Assembly: GCA_028583415.1 (NCBI GenBank)
Contig: CM053267.1
Span: forward strand, 30,614,902 to 30,678,901
Origin: Protea cynaroides
Lineage: Eukaryota; Streptophyta; Magnoliopsida; Proteales; Proteaceae
Length of the DNA stretch: 64,000 bases
Reading direction: 5' to 3'
Part shown: in pieces, positions 34,625 through 44,263 of the stretch
How positions within the stretch are numbered: position 1 is the stretch's first letter
Layout of the letters: each line of letters starts with the position of its first letter
Translations under genes and position numbers: made by a program
The notes under the pieces: model-generated
The model's database searches: none
What the model was told of the DNA's origin: nothing
Seen by the model: the letters and a program-made list of their open reading frames with translations, nothing else

Positions 34625-34990
34625 GATTTTCCACGTCCACTTTGAAGAGGACGGACAAAGGAGCACACCGGTGCTTGAATCGTCTGATTCGGACGTCAGA
34701 CGAACAAAATATGAAGAATTGAAGCTTTGACGATAATCCAATCGACAACTTTGCATGGGACCCGCTGACGGCTTCCGCCAAAAATTCTTCACGTCCACTT
34801 TGAAGAGGACAGGCAATGGAGCACAGTGGCACTTGAATCGCCTGATTCGGACTTCGGATGATCATGATATGAAGAATTGGAGTTTTGACGATAATCCGAT
34901 CGACAACTTTGCATGGGATCCGCTGGCGGCTTCCGTCCAAAATTCTTCACGTCCACTTTGAAGAGGACAGGCAAGGGAGCACAGTGGCGC
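34625..34990 (+). repeat. 158-bp tandem repeat, about 2.3 copies
   Basis: CACGTCCACTTTGAAGAGGA recurs at 34632, 34790 and 34948, a period of 158 bp. Intervening ATCGACAACTTTGCATGGGA is also conserved. Confidence 0.85.
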
Positions 34991-35431
34991 TTGAATCGTC
35001 GGATTTGGATGTCGAACGATCAAGATATGGTCGAATGAAGTCCGATCGATTTAAATCACGATAATTTGCCCAATAAATCCTTAATTCATGATAATTTACA
35101 GAAAAGCCCTTGGATTTAATAAGCCAATTTCAATCCGACTAAAATCGCGACATCTTCTTCGTTTGATATCGAAATTGAATGATTCTGGTATCATTTCGAA
35201 GGTATTTCCATGACCTTGCTGTAGGGCCCGCCAAAATCAGCTTTGAAATCACCACTTATCGTCCAAACCTTGAGTTGACCCGCAACCCTTCTGAATATGC
35301 CCATCAAGACTCTTGTTCATGGCTGGGGATGACAAAAATGGGGTGCTTACAACTTGGTCCATGTGGCTCGACCATGATAGGTAGATTTGGTACAAGGTGG
35401 TAAGAACGGTTAGTTCGGTACGGGTCTTACA

Positions 35432-36999
35432 GAAAGTGTGTAAAAATCATAATTATGAGCCATAGAACAATCTTAGAATGGACCTACAAGACCACATGAT
35501 CGACCACATGCCCTCGGGAAGTCCCAGGGAGGGTGTGGTCGCACGTAGGGTCCATTGGTAACCGACCCCACGTCCGACCCTACACCTTAGGGTCGATTGG
35601 TAACCGACCTTAGGTACTGCCCTACCTGCGACCCTATGATTTCAGCTAGTCTAAATTTGTTGGAATTAATTTTAGTTAAAATCAATCGACTTGTTAGGCA
35701 TTTCTAGTGATTTAAAGGTGATTCATAAAGCTTGAACAAGGATCTACACTCAATCAAAGGTGAGGGAACAAGACCAAAACTAATTGACTAATAATAAATT
35801 ATTTTCGTTTATTGAGTCCAATATCATGTATGATTCTTTGATTGTATGATTGTAATGTGCATATCACATGTCATCCACTATTTCTGTTATTATTGTTCAC
35901 GCATATTTAATTTCATTTATTTATACCATGATGATGATGATGATGCTAGGAATAGGCATGTGAATGTATGTGTGTGGTTGGTGTACTTGATGCGAGTGGG
36001 GCATCAGGGGAAGTGTTATGCGGTGTTTGATCCGGGCACTTTAGCTCTATCTCTACTCAAATCTTGTCCACTAACATCGTCGAATCGCCATTACCTTAGC
36101 AGAACTATTACATCGTAGGGCATTAGGGGAGGTGGTCTCGGACCGTGTAGTCTCTGACTCTGTAGGGGGCCTTAGCTCTATCTCTATGGACGTATTGAGG
36201 GATACTAGGGTGAGGCCTTGGATACACTGTTTGACATTAGGATTGGTTAGTTGCGAGCCCAGTTTGCAAGCCCTCGCCAATAGGGGCTTACGTGTTGGTA
36301 TGGGTAGGGCATCAGGGGAAGTGTTATGCGGTGTTTGATCCGGATACTTTAGCTCTATCTCTATTCAATGGTGGGGTGGATGTGGACGACATTGGTGTTT
36401 GATCCATTGGGTGGGCTTACACACCCTGTGTATAGAGGTGTGGCGGCCACCGAACCTTTTTATAGCACATTGCAAACTTATAAATCAGACCAAAGATATG
36501 AATTGATGCATACATATGTTTGTTGCATTGTTTTGTTTGCTCACTGAACCGTGATGTGTGCTTATCCATTCGACGTCGAATGCTTTTAGTTGATGATGCA
36601 GGTACCACAGTTGAAGACTATATGAATGCTCCTATGTATGGACATGCGGCGGCGATGGACGCTGAAGTTATGGTGGAGTCGCATGATTCATCATGCGAGT
36701 GCAACTCTTGTGTTTTCGATTAGAATGTTATTCAATTTATAAAGACGATGTAATTGATTAAATTTTTTATTTTATGTCTTAGTAAAGGGAGAATAATTGG
36801 ATAATTTATTATTTTATAATTATTAGACTCTGAGTTCATTAGTATAAAGACTTCCGCCATTGTGTATTTACTCTGATTATTGTCGTGAATATGTATGGTT
36901 TAAGCAAACGGATACAACCTATTCGAGATCCTGGTTGAACTGTTGGTTTATTAGTGATTCATCACACCATTCTGAATAGTACAGAATTGGGATGTGACA
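35432..36999 (+). repeat. 5' LTR of Tekay-like element, part 2
   Basis: Continues the LTR interrupted at 26606 and is collinear with 44945-46498. It ends GATGTGACA directly before the PBS region. It holds a GATGATGATGATG run (about 35930) and the conserved micro-ORF (36595-36723). Confidence 0.88.
36595..36723 (+). CDS. LTR micro-ORF with SCECNSCVFD terminus
   Basis: After GATGATGCAG|GT the frame reads DDAGTTVEDYMNAPMYGH, then an Ala/Met/Glu stretch, then SHDSSCECNSCVFD and a stop. Related frames with the same terminal Cys pattern lie at 46094-46222 (+), 24807-24930 (-), 23844-23970 (-) and about 26900-27030 (-), with a partial one near 23490-23520 (-). Sequence differences between copies are mostly conservative. 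The peptide is acidic and short; I do not recognise it. It may be an exon preceded by the AG acceptor in GATGCAG, or just well-preserved LTR sequence. Confidence 0.4.
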   Translation, partial: DAGTTVEDYMNAPMYGHAAAMDAEVMVESHDSSCECNSCVFD

Positions 37000-37002
37000 A
37001 CT

Positions 37003-37015
37003 TGGTATCAGAGCT
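37003..37015 (+). promoter_or_regulatory. Primer-binding site of Tekay-like element
   Basis: TGGTATCAGAGCT, complementary to the 3' end of plant initiator tRNA-Met, 3 bases after the 5' LTR end. Confidence 0.9.
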
Positions 37016-37391
37016 CTCAGGCCCTGTCTATTAAACCAATATATTTCAACAAAGTTCGTGAACTGAGTTAGGATAAAATTTAAAAGCTTTAATAAGAACA
37101 CACTGTAAACACCTGTGTTGTTTGAGACAAAAAAAAAATTAAGAAAGAGAATAATGCATATATAAAAAGGAGAAACAAGTTTTATATACATCAAATAAAA
37201 AGCACGTTGATACATATCCGAAGCAGAGTACAGTCCACAACCCGGACAGTTACTCTGTAGTATAAAAGAAAAAGATAAAAAGAAAATATACATAATGAAG
37301 CTGGAGGTGATGGAAGAGGAGGTGTCTGGCGATCTCTGTCATAGTCCTCAGCATACACTCTAGTCAACCAGGCTACCTGAGTCTGGGTCGT

Positions 37392-38654
37392 CTAGAGACT
37401 AGCTGTCAACTCGGCTATCCGCCGATCAGACACACGCTGAGCATCTAGAAGCTCTCCCACTCTCAGGTTTGTCACGCGCTGAGCCTCCCTGATCTCACAC
37501 AGTAATCTCATCATATCATTAGATGGTGGGTGTGAAGGACCAGCCATGTGTGAAGGAGCCCGAGATGGACCAGGTCTAGTAGAATGTGGAGGTGATGGAG
37601 GAGGTATAGCGTCTACATCCATATACATGCAATCTTCATCCTCAGCATCACCCCGTGAACCCCTGCTCCGGCTCATCATTCTCGCGCCGTCGTCGCTACC
37701 TCTACCTGAGTACGAGGACGCACCAGAGCGTTCCTCTCATCATTATTGACCTGAGCATCCCACATACCCATCCTACAGATGGCCTCCCAGTCCAGAACCG
37801 ATGAGAAGGTCTTTTCCTGAATCCTCTCATCAACAATCAACACCTAGGCGGGTAAGTAGAGTAGTGATCAGACGTCCGTAGGACAGGTTGCCTATCTGTC
37901 CAGGCAGCGTAGCACGGATCATCGTCCTCAGGATAATGTAAGGTAGGCAGACAGGCTACCTAGTGCAAATGCAAAGAGGGGACGCATCGAATCAACCTGG
38001 GAGATCCTCTCATAGTGTCTACTCGGGGTATCGAGTTGTGCCGATGATCTTGCAGTACACCCGAGGCTCTGGACGTAGGTTTATCGCTTTCATCTCCCAG
38101 CGATCATCTTTGATAAGTTGACTGTCAATCTCAGCACGCATCTCCAAGGAAAGGAACTGGGGCTCCCTGGGAGCACAGTACACCAAAGGGTCGTCATTTG
38201 ATATGTCCAAAAGATCAGCCAACTACTGGCAGTCAAAGGAAACCTCTACCCCTTTGACGTAGCTCGTGATCCTGAGCTCCCTACCCCTCTCTGTGTCATT
38301 GCGATCCCCTACTACCTGAAGATTGCAATAGAACTGTCTCACCAAATTCGGACGGGTACATGCGTCATAGGTGATCACAGGGAGCCAGCCCATGTCACCA
38401 AATGCCCCCTCCACGTTGAACAAGGCTAGACTAGCCAAGTCCACACAGCGACCCCCCTCTACTTTCTTACGCTCATAGCGAGCATACTGAGCTTCGGCCT
38501 CGTTGGAGCGGAAACGAATAGGGTCATGAGCCCTAGGCTCCTTGGTACGAGCAATGCTATCTGTCAAAACAAAGAAAAACAATAATAGATCAGTAATGGT
38601 GAAAAACCAAAAAATTTCAGTATTATAACGGCATAAATTGGTCAAAAGCCTCAC
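37392..38654 (-). pseudogene. Antisense ORF between PBS and gag, 'putative plant transposon protein' type
   Basis: The minus strand encodes one long frame with breaks. A first part runs 38654-38223 (ARTKEPRAHDPIRFRSNEAE, then GRELRITSYVKGVEVSFDCQ), then a single in-frame TAG, then ADLLDISNDDPLVYCAPREP and LRPEPRVYCKIIGTTRYPE to 38019. After breaks, LPYIILRTMIRATLPG can be read near 37930 and an acidic, Pro/Ser-rich C-terminus follows at 37679-37392. The VKGVEVSFD...LADLL and LPYIIL blocks resemble the plant-specific 'putative plant transposon protein' domain seen in many retroelement-linked proteins; that assignment is from memory and not verified. Such proteins have no known activity. Its place, antisense in the leader between PBS and gag, matches reports of extra antisense ORFs in plant gypsy elements. 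Confidence 0.6.
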
Positions 38655-39149
38655 TTTTCACCCAAACACTTGGGAAGGAGGACTTACATAGGTTCTAAAC
38701 CATCCTGCAAGGCTCATACAGTTGGAAATTTAATTTTGAAAGATCGAATTTGAAGAAATTTCAATAAATTCAAAAAATCTCAAAAATTAGGTCAAAAATG
38801 AAAAATTTCAAGTTTCTCGATAACCAACCAATGAAACTCGAATATTTTTGAGGGCTTTCGTCCATTGGGTGACCAATAGAAAAATCCCCCAATAAAAATT
38901 AAATTTTTACTGTTAAAAAAAGTTTAATTTGAAGAAAATGATGTAAATGGACAAAAACCTAGTTAGAAAGCTTTAAAAACGTAAAACAGTAGATAACATA
39001 CCTGAAGAGAAGGAGTGGGAGTCACGAATGGAAGATATGATCACTAAACTGGTAGGGGTCAATACTGTAGCAACTCAGAGAAACGGATTGAGTTGGAAGA
39101 AAGGAGAAAGAATGGGAAATGAATCCAAAATCGGGTTTAAAAACCTGAT

Positions 39150-39460
39150 TCTGGATCGTAGGGTCGCAGAATTCGACCAAACCAAAATGTGCGACCCTAT
39201 GTCAGACCTTACCATCGACCCTAGCCTCTCAGTGATCTGATAGAGAACCAGGGGTCGGACCTAGGGTCGGACAACTACCGACCTTACCATCGACCCTAGG
39301 CTTTCGGTGATCTGACAAAGAACCATGGGTCAAACATAGGGTCGGACATATACCGACCCTACCATCGACCCTAGGCTCTCGGTAAGCTGACAGTGTTATT
39401 CAGGGTCGCATACCCTAGGGTCGTATAAGGACCGACCCTACCATCGACCCTACGATGGAA
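39150..39460 (+). repeat. About 75-bp tandem repeat with GGGTCGGAC/CGACCCTA motifs, upstream of gag
   Basis: Three to four imperfect copies of a unit with AGGGTCGGACA..TACCGACC and CCATCGACCCTAGGCT. The same GGGTCG/CGACCC words fill the LTRs (for example the palindrome AGGTAGGGTCGACCCTACCT at about 44421), so leader and LTR share this repeat vocabulary. Confidence 0.8.
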
Positions 39461-39600
39461 AATACAGTATTTTGTCAGAAAGATCTAAAAATTTTGAAAT
39501 TTATATTGATTAGTTGGATTTTTCACTTGAGAACAACTTATATTGATTGTCTCACATGTGCTATGATTGTTTAAAGACATTACCACCACCAGAACAGGAA

Positions 39601-40869
39601 ATGGTTGGGCGAAGAGTGACCAGACAAAGTCGTAATCCAATTCCACCACCACCACCTGTGGAGGAAGACAGCCATGTAAATCCTGAAGCACAGGAGAATC
39701 TGAATACGGCACCACCAGTAGCTAGTGGCCAGGAAAATCCTACAAACTTGCCAGCCCCACCTACGGATTTGGCCACCGCCGTAATGAACTTAGCACAACA
39801 GCTACAACAAATACAGCAGGTTCAAGTCAATATGCAAGCTGCTATAGGGATGGCTTTTCTAGCTATCCATACAACACCTATGCCAGCAGGGCAGGCCAGC
39901 ACAATACCAGGGGAAAGTAACACGGTACCCCATGCACCTCAAACACCAGTCATGCAGGCCCAAGTACAGAATCCTGAGGTAGCTCAAGGGAGTTACCAGT
40001 AGCAACCACCTATGTATGGGACCTATGCTCCGTATCAGCTGGACCACTCTCGACTGATCGAGCATTTTCTGAAGATGAAGCCCAAAGAATATAATGGTAA
40101 GCCAGCAGACCCTTTGTGGCCAGCACACTGGATTGACGAAATGGAAAGGAATTTTACGATGATGACAGTAAATGAGGAGGAGAAAGTACTGTGTGCAACC
40201 TTTATGCTGAAAGGCGATGCACACCACTGGTGGAAGTCCACTCGGACTTATCTGTTAACTAAGCACGCCCAATTGACCTGGGCTATCTATAAAGAGGCAT
40301 TCTTTGAGAAGTACTTCCTCAGAAGTTTCAGAGATTCTATGGAGAGAGAGTTCCTGAGTTTATATTAGGCGCAAATGACCGTGGATGCATACTAACAGCG
40401 TTATGAGGAGCTGTTTTTCTTTGCACCCGCCAGCATGCAGGAAGAAAACACAAAGACCCGAAGGTTCGTCATGGGACTCAGGGAAAGCATCCGTGAGCAT
40501 GTTCTAAGCTTGGAAAAGAAAGTCTACATTGAAGCAGTACAAATTGTTCGAGTAATAGAGTCGAGCTAGAAGGAAAGCTATTTTGCTCAAAACAGAAGGC
40601 TAAATGGGAATTCTTACAACGGAGGGAATACAAGGACATTCAAACCCTTCCATACTCAAGGATTTAATGCTGCAGCCAAGACTACTCCAGTAGCTCAACC
40701 GCAACAAAAGTAAAATAATGAAGGAGTAAAATTCTATAACTGCAATTAAGTGGGAAATTATTTCAGGGAGTGTCCTAAACCCAGGAAGCAGCTACAGTAA
40801 GGAAAGGTTTATGTTGTTACATCTGAGGATGCTGTCGCATTGCCTGATGTGGTCACAGGTATGACCTGA
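39601..40869 (+). pseudogene. Tekay-like gag, multiple stops
   Basis: It starts at ATG 39601 (MVGRRVTRQSRNPIPPPP), chosen over an upstream ATG because this basic/Pro-rich opening is typical. A Gln-rich segment follows, then the Retrotrans_gag block EYNGKPADPLWPAHWIDEME, EEKVLCATFMLKGDAHHWWK and FFEKYFLRSFRDSMEREFL. The zinc knuckle is mutated (FYNCN-stop-VGNYFRECP, first Cys and the His lost). In-frame TAG or TAA stops occur near 40000, 40366, 40393, 40567, 40711, 40747 and 40798, nearly all at positions expected to be CAG or CAA (Gln). Capsid/nucleocapsid function is lost. Confidence 0.88.
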
Positions 40870-40927
40870 ACCTTTCATTTTGTGTTACATTGTGTGAGCA
40901 TGTAGACTAAATTAAAATAAATCACAG
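40859..40927 (+). other. Possible 69-bp mini-intron at the gag-pol junction
   Basis: The coding frame reads ...VVTG up to GTCACAG|GTATGACC and resumes at AATCACAG|GTATCGTACC with IVPINGIPARILFDS. Removing 40859-40927 keeps the frame and gives the usual chromovirus protease lead-in. The segment is AT-rich, begins GT and ends AG. The near-identical CACAGGTAT at both edges means a small insertion with duplication is the alternative. Confidence 0.45.
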
Positions 40928-42327
40928 GTATCGTACCTATTAATGGCATACCCGCTAGAATACTCTTTGATTCTAGAGCTACTCATTCTTTTATATCTGT
41001 GTCATTTGGAAAGAAGCTGAATCTACCTCTGAAATCTTTAGACTACAAACTGCTTGTACGATCGCCTATGGGATTAGAGGTGGAATTAGAAAAGGGTTAT
41101 GGACCATGTCCAGTTCTTATTGATGAGAAGACTTTGGATGCAACCTTGATTCAACTTGAGATGGCAGACTTTGACGTCATCTTGGGAATGGACTGGTTAG
41201 CTCGGCATTCTGCAAACCTATTATGTGTAGAAAAGAAGCTGACATTTAAAGACAAGGAAGGAGTGGAGTTTAGTTTTGCGGGAACCAAACTTCTCCGTAA
41301 ACGAAAACTCATCCTCTCTGCATTAAATGCTAGGAAATGCCTCGAGAAAGGAGGAGTTGGGTATCTAGTATCAGTGGTCGACCTCATCAAGGAAGCACCA
41401 CAAATGGAGAATATAGATGTTGTGCATGACTTTCCAGATGTATTTCCTGAAGAACTACTAGGACTACCACCCGACCGAGCGACAGAGTTCGTTATAGATT
41501 TGATATTTGGAGCCGCACCAGTATCTAAAGCACCCTATCGAATGGCTCCTGCTGAACTGAAGGAATTGAAGGTACAGTTACAAGAATTATTGGACAAGGG
41601 TTATATCAGACCTAGCATATCACCATGGGGAGCGCCAGTATTGTTTGGAAAGAAGAAGGACGATAGCGTTCGACTATGTATAGACTATCGAGAATTGAAT
41701 AAGCTTACAATCAAGAATCGGTACCCATTGCCTCAGATCGATGACTTGTTCGATCAGTTACAAGGTGCCAAGGTGTTCTCCAAGATCGATCTTCGATCAG
41801 GATACCATCAGTTGAAGATTAAGGACAGTGATATTCCAAAGACAACATTTAGAACAAGATATGAACATTATGAATTTTTAGTCATGTTTGGATTGACTAA
41901 TGCACCCGTAACCTTTATGGAACTCATGAATAGGGTATTCCATGATATGTTGGATACGTCAGTCATTGTGTTTATTGATGATATATTGGTCTACTCCAAG
42001 GACAAGGAAACTCATGTCATGAATCTAAGAGCCGCTCTGCAGCGATTAAGGAAAGAGAAGTTTTACGCCAAATTTACAAAGTGTGAGTTTTGGTTAAAGG
42101 AGGTCGCTTTCTTAGGCCATGTTGTATCCGCTGAAGGAATTAAAGTGGATCCTAGCAAGATTAAAGCCATTGTGAAGTGGGAAGCACCAAAGAGCGTGGC
42201 AGAAATTAGAAGTTTCCTAGGTCTAGCTGGGTATTATCGACGATTCGTAGAAGACTATTCCAGAATTGTCGTACCTCTCACCAGTTTGACTAAGAAGGGC
42301 AAAAAGTTTGTTTGGACTGATAAATGA
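40928..42327 (+). pseudogene. Tekay-like protease and reverse transcriptase
   Basis: The protease motif is FDSRATHSFIS at about 40967 (expected DSGATHSFIS; the active-site Gly is now Arg). The frame then runs to a long open RT (to 42327) with ADFDVILGMDWLARHSANLL, LRSGYHQLKIKDSDIPKTTF, YEFLVMFGLTNAP and the catalytic FIDDILVYSK at about 41970-41999. Next come FLGHVVSAEGIKVDPSKIKA and EIRSFLGLAGYYRRFVEDYS. The RT core of about 440 codons is free of stops and looks the best-preserved part. It ends in TGA at 42325-42327 where related elements read on into RNase H. The product copied element RNA in the cytoplasm; the protease change alone would block maturation. Confidence 0.92.
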
Positions 42328-42680
42328 GAGAAGAGTTTCCAAACATTGAAGGCTAGATTGATATCTGCCCCGATCTTGACTATTCCTATTCTAGGACAGC
42401 CATTTATCTTGTATATAGATGCGTCGGGCTTGGGTTTAGGATGTGTACTTATGCAAGGAGAACAAGTAATTGCGTATGCCTCAAGACAACTGAAGACACA
42501 TGAGAAGAACTATCCCACTCATGACTTGGAATTAGCGGCAGTAGTACATGCTGTCAAGATATGGAGACATTACTTGTACGGAGAGAAATTTCAGATTAAA
42601 TCAGATCATAAGAGTCTCACTTATCTTTTTAATTAGAAGGAGTTGAACATGCGACAAAGAAGATGGCTGAAATTATTAAA
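42328..42680 (+). pseudogene. Tekay-like RNase H
   Basis: The frame after the TGA continues with LKARLISAPILTIPILGQPF, LYIDASGLGLGCVLMQGEQV (catalytic Asp) and IAYASRQLKTHEKNYPTHDL. It ends with FQIKSDHKSLTYLFN and a TAG where Gln is expected. Confidence 0.88.
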
Positions 42681-42685
42681 GGATT

Positions 42686-43830
42686 ATGATTGTGATAGAT
42701 GCACCGGGTGAATCAACCAACCAAGGGTTTATCCATCGGTTTTCAAATATGTTCACCACATTGAAGATTGTACCTGATATACTTGACGAAGTGAAAACAA
42801 CTATTAGATCAGACCCTTATCTAAGAACGATACAAGAAGACATCGAAAAAGGTAGGACTGTCCCTAAGTTCGCCTTGGATGATGAAAAGGTACTGAAGTA
42901 CAAAGGAAGAATATGTGTTCCTGAAATAAAAAATTTGGACATTAGACACCGACTAATGAAGGAAGCTCATACCACCGTCTATTCGATACATCCTGGAAGT
43001 ACAAAAATGTATCATGATCTAAAGAAACTATACTGGTGGAGAGGAATGAAAGCAGATGTAGCTAAATTCATGTCTCAATGCCTAAATTGTCAGAGGGTGA
43101 AGGCTGAACAACAAAGACATGCAGGACTGTTGCAGCCGCTGCCAGAACCAGCATGGAAATGGGACTGCATCACTATGGACTTCGTCACCGGGTTACCATT
43201 GACTCCTCGAGTAGTTGACGCGGTCTGGGTGATTATAGATCGTCTGACTAAGACAGCTTGCTTTATAGCAATACGACCACAGTATACCCTGGAGAGGTTA
43301 GCCAAGCTATATGTGGATAACATTGTCAGATTACATGGTGTACCTGAAAGCATTGTGTCCGACAGAGATCCACGCTTTACTTCAAAGTTTTGGGAATGAT
43401 TGCAAAAGGCTATGGGTACAACATTGAAGTTCAGTACTGCATTCCATCCACAGACAGACAGACAGTCAGAGCGTACCATTCAGATTTTAAAAGACATGCT
43501 TTAAGCCTGTGTAATTGATTTCAAAGGATCATGGGATGAGAAACTACCATTGATCGAGTTCGCCTATAACAACAGCTATCAAACTACTATACAGATGTCA
43601 CCCTATGAAGCACTGTATGGTAGAAAGTGTCAAACTCCTTTGTTTTAGAATGAAGTTGGTGAACGTAGCATCGTTGGACTAGAATTTGTTGAAGAGACTT
43701 GTCGAGTAGTCGACATTATCAAGGAAAGAGTTAGAACGGCTCAGTCGTCAGAAATAGTATGCAGATACTCGACGCAGAGACCTTGAATTTGTCATAGGTG
43801 ATAAGGTATTCTTAAAAGTATTACCTATGC
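42686..43830 (+). pseudogene. Tekay-like integrase
   Basis: The HHCC domain is visible (HRLMKEAHTTVYSIHPGSTK; CLNCQRVKAEQQRHAGLLQP). The DDE core shows KWDCITMDFVTGLP (first Asp) and IVSDRDPRFTSKFWE (second Asp). After a TGA near 43397 it continues AFHPQTDRQSERTIQ (Glu; Gly to Arg just before it) and YHP-type downstream blocks. Further stops lie near 43501 and 43647, with a frame change near 43740. The function is cDNA insertion, lost here. Confidence 0.88.
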
Positions 43831-44240
43831 AGGGTTTAAAAGGATTCGAACAGAAAAGGAAGCTGAGTCCGAGATATGTCGGGCCATATGAGATTCTAGC
43901 CAAATGTGGAAAAGTTGCTTATCAGTTAGCACTACCTCCATCTATGTCAAGTGTGCACGATGTATTTCATATCTCCTTATTAAAGAAGTACGTCAGAGAT
44001 CCAATACACATTTTGATAGCAGATCCACCAGATCTAACTGATGATTTGACATTCGAAGTAGCACCAACTGAAATCACTAGTCGAAAGATTCAACGTCTAT
44101 GTAACCGTGACATATACTATGTTAAAGTCACTTGGAAGAGCCGAGATACAGAAGAGATCACATGGAAATAAGAGAATGCTATGCGGAAGCAATATCCTCA
44201 CCTTTTCGACTCGGAAGGTATGTACAAATTTCGAGGATGA
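43827..44240 (+). pseudogene. Integrase C-terminus with chromodomain-like end
   Basis: RKLSPRYVGPYEILAKCGKV and QLALPPSMSSVHDVFHISLL are the conserved pre-chromodomain block of Tekay/Del-type chromoviruses. After it, RKIQRLCNRDIYYVKVTWKS followed by EEITWK, a stop and ENAMRKQYPHLF fits a degenerate chromodomain (pattern YVKVxW...EEATWE), thought to steer insertion to heterochromatin. A TAA interrupts it at 44169-44171. The natural stop is 44238-44240, just before the PPT. Confidence 0.82.
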
Positions 44241-44246
44241 AATTTT

Positions 44247-44262
44247 AATAAGAAGGGGGGAG
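44247..44262 (+). promoter_or_regulatory. Polypurine tract of Tekay-like element
   Basis: AATAAGAAGGGGGGAG directly before the 3' LTR start TGTAA at 44264. Confidence 0.88.
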
Positions 44263-44263
44263 T

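Larger units (their letters stand above)
28735..35351 (+). mobile_element. Giant (6.6 kb) Tat/Ogre-like solo LTR
   Basis: It starts TGTGAGGATAGTGATGTCC and ends AAATGGGGTGCTTACA (TG...CA), flanked by a perfect TSD ACTTG (28730-28734 and 35352-35356). The early GATTTGGAGTCGCCACCTAG and the repeated CTACGTATTCC...CGTAGTTCG blocks are strings I associate with long Tat/Ogre-type plant LTRs. It has no PBS, gag or pol. Inside, in order: leader, a 22-bp minisatellite zone, CAACGGTTCAGAT-type repeats, a 33-bp repeat, long CT-rich tracts, AT hairpins and a 158-bp tandem repeat. At 6.6 kb it is among the longest LTRs one would expect. Orientation is given as the strand reading TG...CA with the usual end motifs and is tentative. 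Confidence 0.75.
26607..35431 (-). mobile_element. Inverted solo LTR of the same gypsy family, split by a further insertion
   Basis: Begins TGTCACACCCC and ends GGTCTTACA, the exact inverse of the host element's LTR ends. Its parts 26607-28734 and 35357-35431 add up to about 2.2 kb, the full LTR length. Flanks TAAAG (26602-26606) and GAAAG (35432-35436) form a 5-bp target duplication with one change. No internal region is present, so it is a solo LTR. A Tat/Ogre-like solo LTR is inserted in it at ACTTG. Confidence 0.88.

Noticed and set aside
35846..36338. ORFs with an Asp run (HDDDDDARN) as a host gene; repeated near 45360
   Set aside because: They lie in the LTR at a GATGATG microsatellite and recur in each LTR copy; they are not a separate gene.
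37003..37015. A tRNA-Met gene
   Set aside because: Only the complement of the tRNA 3' end is present, directly after an LTR; it is a primer-binding site. No cloverleaf sequence surrounds it, and the same holds at 4355 and 49068.
25921..37020. A single very long or compound 11 kb 5' LTR
   Set aside because: Target duplications and collinearity with the 3' LTR show two nested solo LTR insertions instead.
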